From Spirochaetales bacterium (GTDB taxonomy: Bacteria; Spirochaetota; Spirochaetia; DSM-27196; SKKC01), in the NCBI GenBank assembly GCA_007126865.1, contig SLAN01000177.1:1-12228 (forward strand): a stretch of 12,228 nucleotides of DNA, given 5' to 3'. Below the pieces are notes generated by a model. That model was given only the letters and a program-made list of their open reading frames with translations, was not told the DNA's origin and did not search any database. Of the stretch, positions 6,188 through 12,228 are shown one piece after another (position 1 is the first letter of the stretch; every line of letters starts with the position of its first letter). Position numbers and translations under genes: made by a program.

Positions 6188-7402
6188 GTGAAGGTCCTGT
6201 ATATGACGAACGAATACCCGCCGCATATCTACGGCGGTGCGGGTGTGCATGTCGAGTATCTTTCGAGGGAGATGGCGAAGCTCACCACCGTTGAGGTTCG
6301 AAGCTTTCACAATCAGTCCGAGGACCTGCTGGACGGGCGGCTGAAGGTGCGAGGAACCGCCGTTGATCCCCCCTATATCGACGGGTGTCCGCCGGCGTTC
6401 CGATCGCCGCTGCGAGCGTTGACGACCGGCATCGCCTTCAACGGCCAGGGGATCGACGCCGATGTCGTCCACTGCCACACGTGGTACGCGCATTTCGGCG
6501 GGTTGCTTGCGCAGCACCTCTACGCTACGCCGCTGGTGGTGACTGTCCATTCGCTCGAACCGATGCGGCCCTGGAAGCGCGATCAGCTCGGTCGTGGTTA
6601 CAATCTGTCGAGCTGGATCGAGGCGGTTGCGCTCGAGAGCGCCGACGCGGTGATAGCGGTGTCCGAGAGTACGCGCGACGACGTGCTGTCGCTCTTTCCG
6701 GACATCGATCCCGCTCGTGTACCGGTCATCTACAACGGAATCGATATCGACGAGTACCGGCCGGTGGTCGACCGCGAGTTGCTGCAGAGGTACGGAATCG
6801 ACCCCGACCGTCCCTACGTTCTGTTCTTGGGCCGGATGACTCGCCAGAAGGGCGTGTACTATCTGCTTCGCGCCGCTCACGCGCTTGACCGCGACGCACA
6901 GCTCGTACTCTGCGCCGGCGGTGCGGACACTCCGGAGATGGCCGCCGAGCTGGAGGCGATGGTTCACGAGCTCCAGCGTGAGCGTGACGGGGTGATCTGG
7001 ATTCCGGAGATGCTTTCCCGTGCGACGGCGGTCGCCTTTTTCGCTCAAGCTACCGTCTTTTGCTGCCCGTCGATCTACGAGCCGTTCGGGATCATCAACC
7101 TGGAGGCGATGGCGTGCGGTACCGCGGTGGTCGCGAGTGCGGTCGGTGGCATTGTGGAGGTGGTAGCGAACGGCGAAACCGGCCTGCTGGTCGACCCCGG
7201 TCTCTCGGGCGAGCCGCCGTTCGATCCGGTCGACGGTGAGCGCTTCGCTTCGGACCTGGCCGAAGCGCTGAACAGCGTGCTGCGTGACCGCCCTCTTGCC
7301 GAGCGGCTGGGAGCGGCCGGGCGTGTGCGGGTCGTAGAACGATTCAGTTGGGCCAAAATCGCCGAACAGACATTCGAGCTCTATCGATCGCTGGTCGAAT
7401 GA
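6188..7402 (+). CDS. glgA: GT4 glycosyltransferase, glycogen synthase / GlgM type
   Basis: Retaining glycosyltransferase with a GT-B fold (404 residues) resembling the actinobacterial-type glycogen synthase, which uses ADP-glucose to extend alpha-1,4-glucan or, as in mycobacterial GlgM, to make maltose-1-phosphate. Visible: MTNEYPPHIYGGAGVHVEYL (6-25), HCHTWYAHFGG (95-105), HSLEPMRPWK (121-130), the NDP-sugar residues R216 and K221 in GRMTRQKG, and E298 and E306 in EPFGIINLE, the E-x7-E element. The C-terminal helix RFSWAKIAEQTFELY closes the domain. Start GTG 6188 is set by GGGAGG at 6173-6178 (9-nt spacing) and by homology beginning at KVLYMTNEYPP; the frame opens earlier but without support. 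No glgB, glgC or glgE is adjacent. Its stop overlaps the convergent GGDEF gene by 22 bp. Confidence 0.9.
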   Translation: MKVLYMTNEYPPHIYGGAGVHVEYLSREMAKLTTVEVRSFHNQSEDLLDGRLKVRGTAVDPPYIDGCPPAFRSPLRALTTGIAFNGQGIDADVVHCHTWYAHFGGLLAQHLYATPLVVTVHSLEPMRPWKRDQLGRGYNLSSWIEAVALESADAVIAVSESTRDDVLSLFPDIDPARVPVIYNGIDIDEYRPVVDRELLQRYGIDPDRPYVLFLGRMTRQKGVYYLLRAAHALDRDAQLVLCAGGADTPEMAAELEAMVHELQRERDGVIWIPEMLSRATAVAFFAQATVFCCPSIYEPFGIINLEAMACGTAVVASAVGGIVEVVANGETGLLVDPGLSGEPPFDPVDGERFASDLAEALNSVLRDRPLAERLGAAGRVRVVERFSWAKIAEQTFELYRSLVE

Positions 7403-9018
7403 GACTCCTCGGCGGTGACGACCCGATTCTTGCCCCACCGCTTCGCGTTGTAGAGGGTCAGGTCCACGCGGTGAACGAACTCCTCGGCCGACTCTTCGTT
7501 GCCCAAAGCACCGACGCCGAAGCTCATGGAAACAGGTCGCACTCCGGAGAGATAGTCCCAGGTATGGTCGGTAATCGCATGACGGAGCTCCTCGCAGAGC
7601 ACGGTCGCGTCCTCGAGGGGAGTTTCGGGCATAATGATGGCGAACTCCTCGCCGCCGTAGCGAGCGAGCGTATCGGTAGCACGAATTCGTCGCATAACGA
7701 TCTGTGCCACGTCGACGAGCACGCGATCGCCGATAGTGTGTCCGTAGAAGTCGTTAATCGCCTTGAATCCGTCGAGATCGAGCATCGCAAACGATAAATC
7801 GTGAGAGTAGCGATTGGTGCGTTGAATCTCTGCCTCGAGTGCCGACAGAAATCGACGACGGTTGAACGTCCCGGTCAACGGATCGCGTGTTGCGAGCTCG
7901 GCCAGCTCGGCATTCCGGAGCTCGAGTGTATCGCGGAGCGTTTCGACCTCGGCGAGCGCCCGCTCGAGCTCCCGGTTCTGCTTTCGAAACTCCTCCTTCT
8001 CCTGCTCAATGCGTTTGAGATCGAAGCGGGCAAACGACTCGTATAGCCTGGTGTGGATCTTTCGTTCGTGGATTCGGTCGGCGTACTCAAAGGCGAGACG
8101 CTGCTCCTCGAGTGCTCTCGCCAGGTTTCCGCTTTGCTCGTATGCACGACTGAGACAGGATCGAAGTTCCGGAAGCCGCTCATTGTGAGGATTTGCGCCG
8201 ACCGCTTCCACCGCCCGTTCGAGCCACGGTATTGCCTCGGATGCTCTGTTGACGTCTACGAGGAGCCGTCCGAGCGAACCGTAGACCATCTCCGGCCACG
8301 GAAGATCGCCCTGCTTCTCGGCTTCGGCGACACACTCGCGATAGAGGCGTTCGGCCTCTTCGAGTCGATTCGCCGATTCCAGCGCGTTTCCGAGCTTCAC
8401 CTTCTCGTGCAGCCGGTGCGCACGGTCATCGGTGCCGTCATAGAGGCGGATGCTCTCCAGATGCGCGCGGATCGCTTCTTCGAGCTTCCCCTGTTTCTCG
8501 TACGCTCGTCCGATGTTGCCGGTGGCGAGTGCGGCGAGTCTTCGGTCGTCGCGCTCCCGCGCACTCTCTACGGCGCGCTCGAAGTACTGCAACGCACGCT
8601 CGGGGCTGTTCGCCTGCATGCGAATCTCGCCCAGGTTGTTGAGTATGGCGCCGATAGAGGGCAGATCGAGCTCGCGCTGTAGCTCGTAGCTTGCCTCGAG
8701 ATAGCCGATCGCCGTCTCGTAATCGCTCACATGCGCGTGAACGATTCCCAGCACGTTCAGCGCGTGGGCGCGCTCCTCGTCGTTGTCCGCCCTCTCGGCG
8801 ATCTCGAGCGCCCGATTCGCGGCTCGACCGGCGTCGGTGAACTCGTTCATTGCAAAGAGGCACTGGGCACGCTTGCGGAATGCCCACGCTTGTGTCTCCT
8901 CAGCGATAGAGTCATCGCACGGAGAATCGAGAATCCGCTCCAACTCCGCCAGCGCGTCGCTGTTGTTGCCGGATAGGATCAGGTTTTCGATCTGTTCACG
9001 CTTTGAGATGGATGCCAT
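7381..9018 (-). CDS. TPR-repeat diguanylate cyclase (TPR-coiled coil-GGDEF), downstream copy
   Basis: Predicted cytosolic enzyme that makes cyclic di-GMP from two GTP. The 545 residues run as: helical TPR-like repeats (about 40-315, e.g. HALNVLGIVHAHVSDYETAI, AILNNLGEIRMQANSPERAL, GNIGRAYEKQGKLEEAI); a charged coiled coil (about 335-372); then a GGDEF domain from RDPLTGTFNRRRF (378). The active site is GGEEF (455-459), with metal-binding D414 in DLDGFKAIND. RATD (446-449), exactly five residues before GGEEF, is an intact inhibitory site for product feedback. No membrane segment or signal peptide is present. The start is ATG 9018, with a promoter-like TACACA-17-TATAGT upstream but no clear ribosome binding site. 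It is a full-length paralogue of the gene just upstream. The TPR part probably senses a protein or peptide partner, as in related helical-repeat cyclases; the partner is unknown. Confidence 0.93.
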   Translation of the reverse strand: MASISKREQIENLILSGNNSDALAELERILDSPCDDSIAEETQAWAFRKRAQCLFAMNEFTDAGRAANRALEIAERADNDEERAHALNVLGIVHAHVSDYETAIGYLEASYELQRELDLPSIGAILNNLGEIRMQANSPERALQYFERAVESARERDDRRLAALATGNIGRAYEKQGKLEEAIRAHLESIRLYDGTDDRAHRLHEKVKLGNALESANRLEEAERLYRECVAEAEKQGDLPWPEMVYGSLGRLLVDVNRASEAIPWLERAVEAVGANPHNERLPELRSCLSRAYEQSGNLARALEEQRLAFEYADRIHERKIHTRLYESFARFDLKRIEQEKEEFRKQNRELERALAEVETLRDTLELRNAELAELATRDPLTGTFNRRRFLSALEAEIQRTNRYSHDLSFAMLDLDGFKAINDFYGHTIGDRVLVDVAQIVMRRIRATDTLARYGGEEFAIIMPETPLEDATVLCEELRHAITDHTWDYLSGVRPVSMSFGVGALGNEESAEEFVHRVDLTLYNAKRWGKNRVVTAEESHSTSDR

Positions 9019-9050
9019 GCGGTACGACGCGTTTTGCTCGCCTCGAGGAC

Positions 9051-9079
9051 ACTATAACGGTGAGCGAGACTGTTGTGTA
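9051..9079 (-). promoter_or_regulatory. Putative promoter of the downstream TPR-GGDEF gene
   Basis: Read on the minus strand, TACACA (9079-9074) is followed after 17 bp by TATAGT (9056-9051); the start point would be near 9044, about 26 nt before ATG 9018. The -35 part lies within the 10-mer CTACACAACA (9080-9071), which recurs at the same place upstream of the sister cyclase gene. Conservation between paralogues makes this more than a simple hexamer match. It implies that the downstream cyclase can be transcribed on its own within the 109-bp gap. Confidence 0.5.
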
Positions 9080-9127
9080 GGGTATGCGCCTGATCCGTGG
9101 TCACTCAGAATCAGAGACAGCGGGGAG

Positions 9128-10783
9128 CTACCGGTGACGGTGGGGAATACGCTGTTCGCTACCGTCCGCATCGAACGTGACGACTTGATTCTTGCCGCGT
9201 TCTTTCGCGTGGTAGAGCATCAGGTCGATTCGATGGATAAGGTCCTGGGGAGAGTCTGCGTTGCCGGACACGCCGATTCCAACGCTTACGGTGACCGTAA
9301 GGCCGGGCGAAATATGGTTCCAGTCGTTTTCCGCGACAGCGCCTCGAAGTTTCTCGCCGATTGCGACAGCGGAGTCGAGCGGCGTTTCCGGCATAAGAAG
9401 GACAAACTCTTCACCACCATAGCGGGCCACGGTATCGGTCGTACGCGTGCTGCGCATGAGTAGCTCGGCCACGCCGGCCAGGACCGTGTCTCCGACGACG
9501 TGGCCGTACCGGTCGTTAATTGCCTTGAACTCGTCGAGGTCGAACATGGCAAGTGAGAGATCGTGTCCGTACCGGCGTGTCCTCTGCAATTCGGCCTCGA
9601 GCGTCGAGAACAAGCGTCGCCGGTTGTAAACGCCGGTCAGCGAGTCACGGGTCGCAAGCTCCGCGAGCTCCGCGTTGCGCAGTGCGAGCTCATCCCGCAA
9701 CCGGTTGACTTCGTTGAGCGCCTGTTCTAGATGTTCGTTGCGGTTGCGGTACTGCTCCTTCTCGCGAATGATACGGTTAAGGTCGAAACGCGCCATGGTC
9801 TCGTGCAGACGTTGCTCGGTCTTGCGTTCGAACAGCCGGGACAGGACATCGAACGCGCATCGCTGTTCCGCGAGTGCCCCCGGGAGGTCGCCGCCCATTT
9901 CGCGGGCGCGACTCAGTAGCGCCCGCCACGTCGGGAGGCTCTCGTGATCCTCGGTGTCGCCAAGCAACTCTATCGCGCGGCCGAGCATTCTCCGCGCTTC
10001 CTGCCAGTTGCCGTTATCTGCGAGCAGGCGACCGTATGAGCCGTAGAGCTTCTCGGGCCAGCTCACGTCTTCCCGTGTCTTCGCCTGCGCGACGCATTCC
10101 CGGTAGATTCGCTCCGCCTCCTCCGTCTCGTCTATTTCTTCCAACGCCTCGGCGAGCTTAATCCTGGCGTGAAACTCCTGTATCGGATCGCCGATCTCCT
10201 CGAAGAGTTGGACACTCTCGCGATACGTCCGTATTGCCTCATCGGTCCGGCCTGCCGCGGATAGAACGCGACCGACGTTCCGGGTCGCGAGCGCGACGAG
10301 CCAGTGGTCGTCCCGTTCGCTGCCGGTGTCCGCGGCCCTCCGGAAGTAATCGAGCGCACGATCGTAGCTCTTCATGAGAAGATGAATGTTCCCGAGGTTG
10401 TTCAGCAGCGATCCGATCCGATCGCCGCCGAGATCGCGCTGTAGCTCGTATGCTAGTTCCAGGTATTCGATCGACCGTTCATAGTCGGCAAGCTCGCCGT
10501 GAATAACGCCGAGCAGATTCAGCACGAGCGCGCGACCGTGTACATCGTTTCCCCGTTCAGCGTGCTCGACCGCCTCTCGTGCCACCACGCCGGCATCAGC
10601 GTACTCGTTCCGCATGAACAGGCACTGCGCTTTCTTCCGGTACAGCCAGCACAGCTCATCCGCTGCAAGGTGCTCGCTACCCGTTTCTTCGAGAATGAGC
10701 TCAATTGCGCTCAGAGCGCCCTTGATATCGCCGTTGCGGATGGTTTCGTCAATCCGTTCGCGGCGCGTATCGTCGACTACCAT
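9128..10783 (-). CDS. TPR-repeat diguanylate cyclase (TPR-coiled coil-GGDEF), upstream copy
   Basis: Second predicted cyclic di-GMP synthase, 551 residues, with the same build as its neighbour: TPR-like helical repeats (about 40-315, e.g. LNLLGVIHGELADYERSIEY, LLNNLGNIHLLMKSYDRAL), a coiled coil (about 336-373) leading into RNAELAELATRD, and a GGDEF domain from SLTGVYNRRRLF. The active site is GGEEF (456-460) with D415 in FDLDEFKAIND; the inhibitory RxxD is RTTD (447-450). It aligns with the downstream gene from end to end with only small gaps, so the pair arose by tandem duplication and then diverged substantially. No membrane segment is present. ATG 10783 has a strong ribosome binding site, GAGAGG, 5 nt upstream. 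The C-terminal tail ending IPHRHR differs from its sister. Which signals separate the two copies is not readable from sequence. Confidence 0.93.
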   Translation of the reverse strand: MVVDDTRRERIDETIRNGDIKGALSAIELILEETGSEHLAADELCWLYRKKAQCLFMRNEYADAGVVAREAVEHAERGNDVHGRALVLNLLGVIHGELADYERSIEYLELAYELQRDLGGDRIGSLLNNLGNIHLLMKSYDRALDYFRRAADTGSERDDHWLVALATRNVGRVLSAAGRTDEAIRTYRESVQLFEEIGDPIQEFHARIKLAEALEEIDETEEAERIYRECVAQAKTREDVSWPEKLYGSYGRLLADNGNWQEARRMLGRAIELLGDTEDHESLPTWRALLSRAREMGGDLPGALAEQRCAFDVLSRLFERKTEQRLHETMARFDLNRIIREKEQYRNRNEHLEQALNEVNRLRDELALRNAELAELATRDSLTGVYNRRRLFSTLEAELQRTRRYGHDLSLAMFDLDEFKAINDRYGHVVGDTVLAGVAELLMRSTRTTDTVARYGGEEFVLLMPETPLDSAVAIGEKLRGAVAENDWNHISPGLTVTVSVGIGVSGNADSPQDLIHRIDLMLYHAKERGKNQVVTFDADGSEQRIPHRHR

Positions 10784-10792
10784 CTTTTCCTC

Positions 10793-10807
10793 TCGGTCGG
10801 TGACCGA
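10793..10807. promoter_or_regulatory. Hairpin-forming dyad in the leader of the upstream TPR-GGDEF gene
   Basis: TCGGTC-GGT-GACCGA is a perfect 6-bp inverted repeat with a 3-base loop. In the minus-strand transcript it lies between the putative start point and the GAGAGG ribosome binding site, touching the first bases of the latter, so folding could slow ribosome entry. It could equally be a protein-binding dyad in the divergent gap. It is short, and chance is not excluded. Confidence 0.3.
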
Positions 10808-10814
10808 TCTTCAA

Positions 10815-10844
10815 ATGATAAGGCATATTCGCGGATGTTGTGTA
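10815..10844 (-). promoter_or_regulatory. Putative promoter of the upstream TPR-GGDEF gene
   Basis: On the minus strand, TACACA (10844-10839) is followed after 18 bp by TATCAT (10820-10815). The -35 part is inside CTACACAACA (10845-10836), identical to the 10-mer before the sister cyclase gene at 9080-9071, with a 1-bp difference in spacing to the -10. The start point would fall near 10808, leaving a leader of about 25 nt with the GAGAGG ribosome binding site. Confidence 0.45.
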
Positions 10845-10857
10845 GCAAACGTTTCGA

Positions 10858-10923
10858 ATGCATATGGCCGCTGACTCGATATCCCGGCCACTGTTCGTGG
10901 AGTCATCAGTGTCTCCGCAGTAG
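10858..10923 (+). other. Possible 21-codon leader ORF before the second MATE gene
   Basis: ATG 10858 opens a 21-codon frame (beginning MHMAADSISR) that ends at TAG 10921-10923. Its last codons cover the 5' arm of the hairpin at 909-919 of the 10,900 block, so a ribosome reaching the stop would keep that arm unpaired, the geometry of a translational leader peptide. No ribosome binding site precedes ATG 10858 and the peptide has no run of one amino acid, so this may be a chance ORF. Confidence 0.15.
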
Positions 10924-10947
10924 CCGAGTCGGCGCGTGCGGAGATAC
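10909..10947 (+). promoter_or_regulatory. Stable hairpin in the 5' leader of the second MATE gene
   Basis: Bases 10909-10919 pair with 10937-10947 in an 11-bp stem (core TCTCCGCA/TGCGGAGA, one G-U pair). The 17-nt loop can itself form GCCG-AGT-CGGC (10923-10933). The structure ends 14 nt before ATG 10962. Its 3' arm contains GGAGA (10940-10944), the only Shine-Dalgarno-like purine run of the leader, although 17 nt from the ATG is longer than usual. No T-run follows, so it is not an intrinsic terminator. A role in controlling translation or mRNA stability is inferred; I could not match it to a known riboswitch class. Confidence 0.45.
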
Positions 10948-10961
10948 ATTGGGCGGTACGC

Positions 10962-12228
10962 ATGGATAGCAGTCACCGCAAGGAACGTGCCGAAGCGAGA
11001 ACCCGCCGACTCGGCGAGGCGAATCTTCGCCGGGTCATGTTTACCCTCAGCGTGCCGGCAATTCTCGGTATGCTCTCGAACGCGCTCTATCACGTAGTCG
11101 ACTCGATCTATATAGGTCGTCTCGGAACGCAGGCGATCGGGGCGATTTCGGTAGCCTTTCCGATTTTCGCGCTGATCGGGGCGGTCGGAATCAGCTTCGG
11201 CGTCGGAACCGCGAGCTTCATCAGCAGGGCGCTCGGGGCCGGACGAAAGCGCGAAGCCGACCGGGCGAGCGCGGCCGGGTTCGTCTCCGTGGTTGTCGTC
11301 GGTCTGTCGCTTTCGGCATTCGGGTTAGTCTTTCTCGATCCGGTGCTCCGTGTTTTCGGCGCTACCGATACGATACTCCCGTTTGCACGTGATTACGGTG
11401 TGATCATGATCGCCGGTAGCACCGTCACAATGCTGAAGATCTATTTCAACAATCTCGTGCGTGCGGAGGGGAATACCCGGTGGAGCATGATCGGGATGAT
11501 GTCCGGTGCGTTTCTAAACATCATCCTCGATCCTATCCTCATATTCTCCGTCGGGCTCGGAATCCGGGGTGCGGCAATCGCGACAGTCATCAGTCAGGGA
11601 GTCGCTCTCGTTCTTCTTGCCGGTCATTTCGTGATTCGCCACAGCTATGTCCGCTTCCGGCCGTGGGATTTTCGTGTGCCGGCCACGGTGTACCGGGATA
11701 TGCTCGGAACCGGCTCTCCGATGTTTTTCCGCCAGGCGATGGGAAGCTTCGCGATCGCCTTGCTGAACAACGCCGCTGCAGCGTACGGGGATCCGGCGGT
11801 CGCCTCGGTGGGAATCGTGCTTCGCGTGCTCGTATTCGGCATGATGCCGGTGTACGGTTTCGGCCAGGGGTATCAGCCGGTGGCCGGATACAACTACGGC
11901 GCCGGTTCATTCGACCGCCTCTTTCACGCAATGCGGCTGAGCATCACCTGGACCGCAATCTATACGACCGCTCTGACGGCGCTCGCGCTCACGCTGGCAC
12001 CGTACATAATCCGTCTCTTCTCGGGCGACTCCGACGTCATCGCGATCGGCACCTTCGGTCTGCGAATGGTCTATGCTGTCTTCCCGCTCTTCGGATTCCA
12101 GGTCGTCGCCCTCGTGAGCTTTCAGGCGCTCGGAAAGCCGCTGCCCGCACTCTTCATAGGCCTTGCGCGCCAGGGCATATTCCTCGTACCCGCCGTGCTC
12201 TTGCTCGACTCGTGGTTCGGGCTCGCAG
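10962..12228 (+). CDS. MATE family efflux transporter, second copy, 3'-truncated by window edge
   Basis: Inner-membrane antiporter of the MATE family, MepA-like; 422 codons plus one base are visible and, judged against the first copy, about 50-60 residues are missing at the right edge. Marks: VDSIYIGRLGTQAIGAI (46-62), FGVGTASFISRALGAG (79-94), VRAEG (166-170), NIILDPILIF (186-195) and GFGQGYQPVAGYNYGAG (299-315). It aligns along its whole visible length with the MATE protein at 1049-2470, so the two are paralogues; roughly half the residues look identical by eye. The start is ATG 10962; no in-frame ATG or GTG lies in the open frame just upstream, and the site before it (GGGCGG) is weak. The leader carries a strong hairpin. 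It is divergent from the TPR-GGDEF pair. The substrate is unknown. Confidence 0.93.
   Translation, partial: MDSSHRKERAEARTRRLGEANLRRVMFTLSVPAILGMLSNALYHVVDSIYIGRLGTQAIGAISVAFPIFALIGAVGISFGVGTASFISRALGAGRKREADRASAAGFVSVVVVGLSLSAFGLVFLDPVLRVFGATDTILPFARDYGVIMIAGSTVTMLKIYFNNLVRAEGNTRWSMIGMMSGAFLNIILDPILIFSVGLGIRGAAIATVISQGVALVLLAGHFVIRHSYVRFRPWDFRVPATVYRDMLGTGSPMFFRQAMGSFAIALLNNAAAAYGDPAVASVGIVLRVLVFGMMPVYGFGQGYQPVAGYNYGAGSFDRLFHAMRLSITWTAIYTTALTALALTLAPYIIRLFSGDSDVIAIGTFGLRMVYAVFPLFGFQVVALVSFQALGKPLPALFIGLARQGIFLVPAVLLLDSWFGLA

Noticed and set aside
4897..6294. Long plus-strand open frame (465 codons) opposite the FAD enzyme
   Set aside because: No recognisable domain; it is an antisense shadow of a gene with clear family motifs and would overlap the glycosyltransferase start.
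6134..7438. Long minus-strand open frame (434 codons) opposite the glycosyltransferase
   Set aside because: The plus strand carries all GT4 motifs; the antisense frame has only low-complexity basic sequence.
10909..10947. Known efflux-linked riboswitch (ykkC/mini-ykkC, guanidine or yjdF type) or intrinsic terminator
   Set aside because: There is no pair of ACGR-loop hairpins and no conserved core that I can recognise, and no T-run follows the stem; it is kept only as an unclassified leader hairpin.
10784..10961. Plus-strand promoter for the second MATE gene (GTGACC-18-CATATT at 10800-10829)
   Set aside because: Both hexamers are weak matches (4 of 6) and the site overlaps the better-supported minus-strand promoter region.

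Overview
This 12.2 kb window is a GC-rich, densely coded bacterial chromosome segment with ten protein-coding genes. No rRNA, tRNA, CRISPR array, transposase or prophage gene is visible, and no gene-free stretch exceeds about 215 bases. The taxon cannot be fixed from sequence alone. The archaeal-type (AspRS2-like) aspartyl-tRNA synthetase, the TPR-GGDEF proteins and a short lipobox are compatible with a free-living member of the Spirochaetota. That is an inference at low-to-moderate confidence.

Layout. (1) 1-834, plus: C-terminal two thirds of an archaeal-type AspRS, cut by the left edge. (2) 851-950: imperfect 20-bp tandem repeats, then a perfect dyad at 969-982. (3) 1049-2470, plus: MATE efflux transporter, overlapping by 14 bp a class II-like sirtuin (2457-3296). 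(4) 3357-4079, plus: unrecognised acidic lipoprotein behind its own plausible promoter. (5) 6096-4086, minus: a two-gene unit of a sugar-lactone oxidase-type FAD enzyme followed after 4 nt by a HAD phosphatase. (6) 6188-7402, plus: a GT4 glycogen synthase/GlgM-type glycosyltransferase, divergent from the oxidase. (7) 10783-9128 and 9018-7381, minus: two tandem paralogous TPR-coiled coil-GGDEF proteins, both with an intact catalytic GGEEF and an RxxD inhibitory site. (8) 10962-right edge, plus: a second MATE transporter, paralogous to the first, with a strong hairpin in its leader.

How the genes fit together. There are two paralogous pairs: the two MATE transporters near the two ends of the window, and the two TPR-diguanylate cyclases lying side by side. 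The two cyclase genes carry the same 10-bp sequence (CTACACAACA on the minus strand) at matching places upstream, each followed 17-18 bp later by a -10-like hexamer, so they probably share an ancestral promoter and may be co-regulated. The first transporter and the sirtuin look translationally coupled. The remaining genes (lactone oxidase, sugar-type phosphatase, alpha-glucan glycosyltransferase) suggest carbohydrate metabolism, but no single pathway can be read from the order.

I did not find a clearly new defence, mobile or biosynthetic system. The most interesting points are the duplicated TPR-GGDEF sensors with a shared promoter element, the structured leader of the second MATE gene with a 21-codon ORF running into the hairpin, the MATE-sirtuin coupling, and the FAD enzyme whose usual covalent-flavin histidine is replaced by glutamine.
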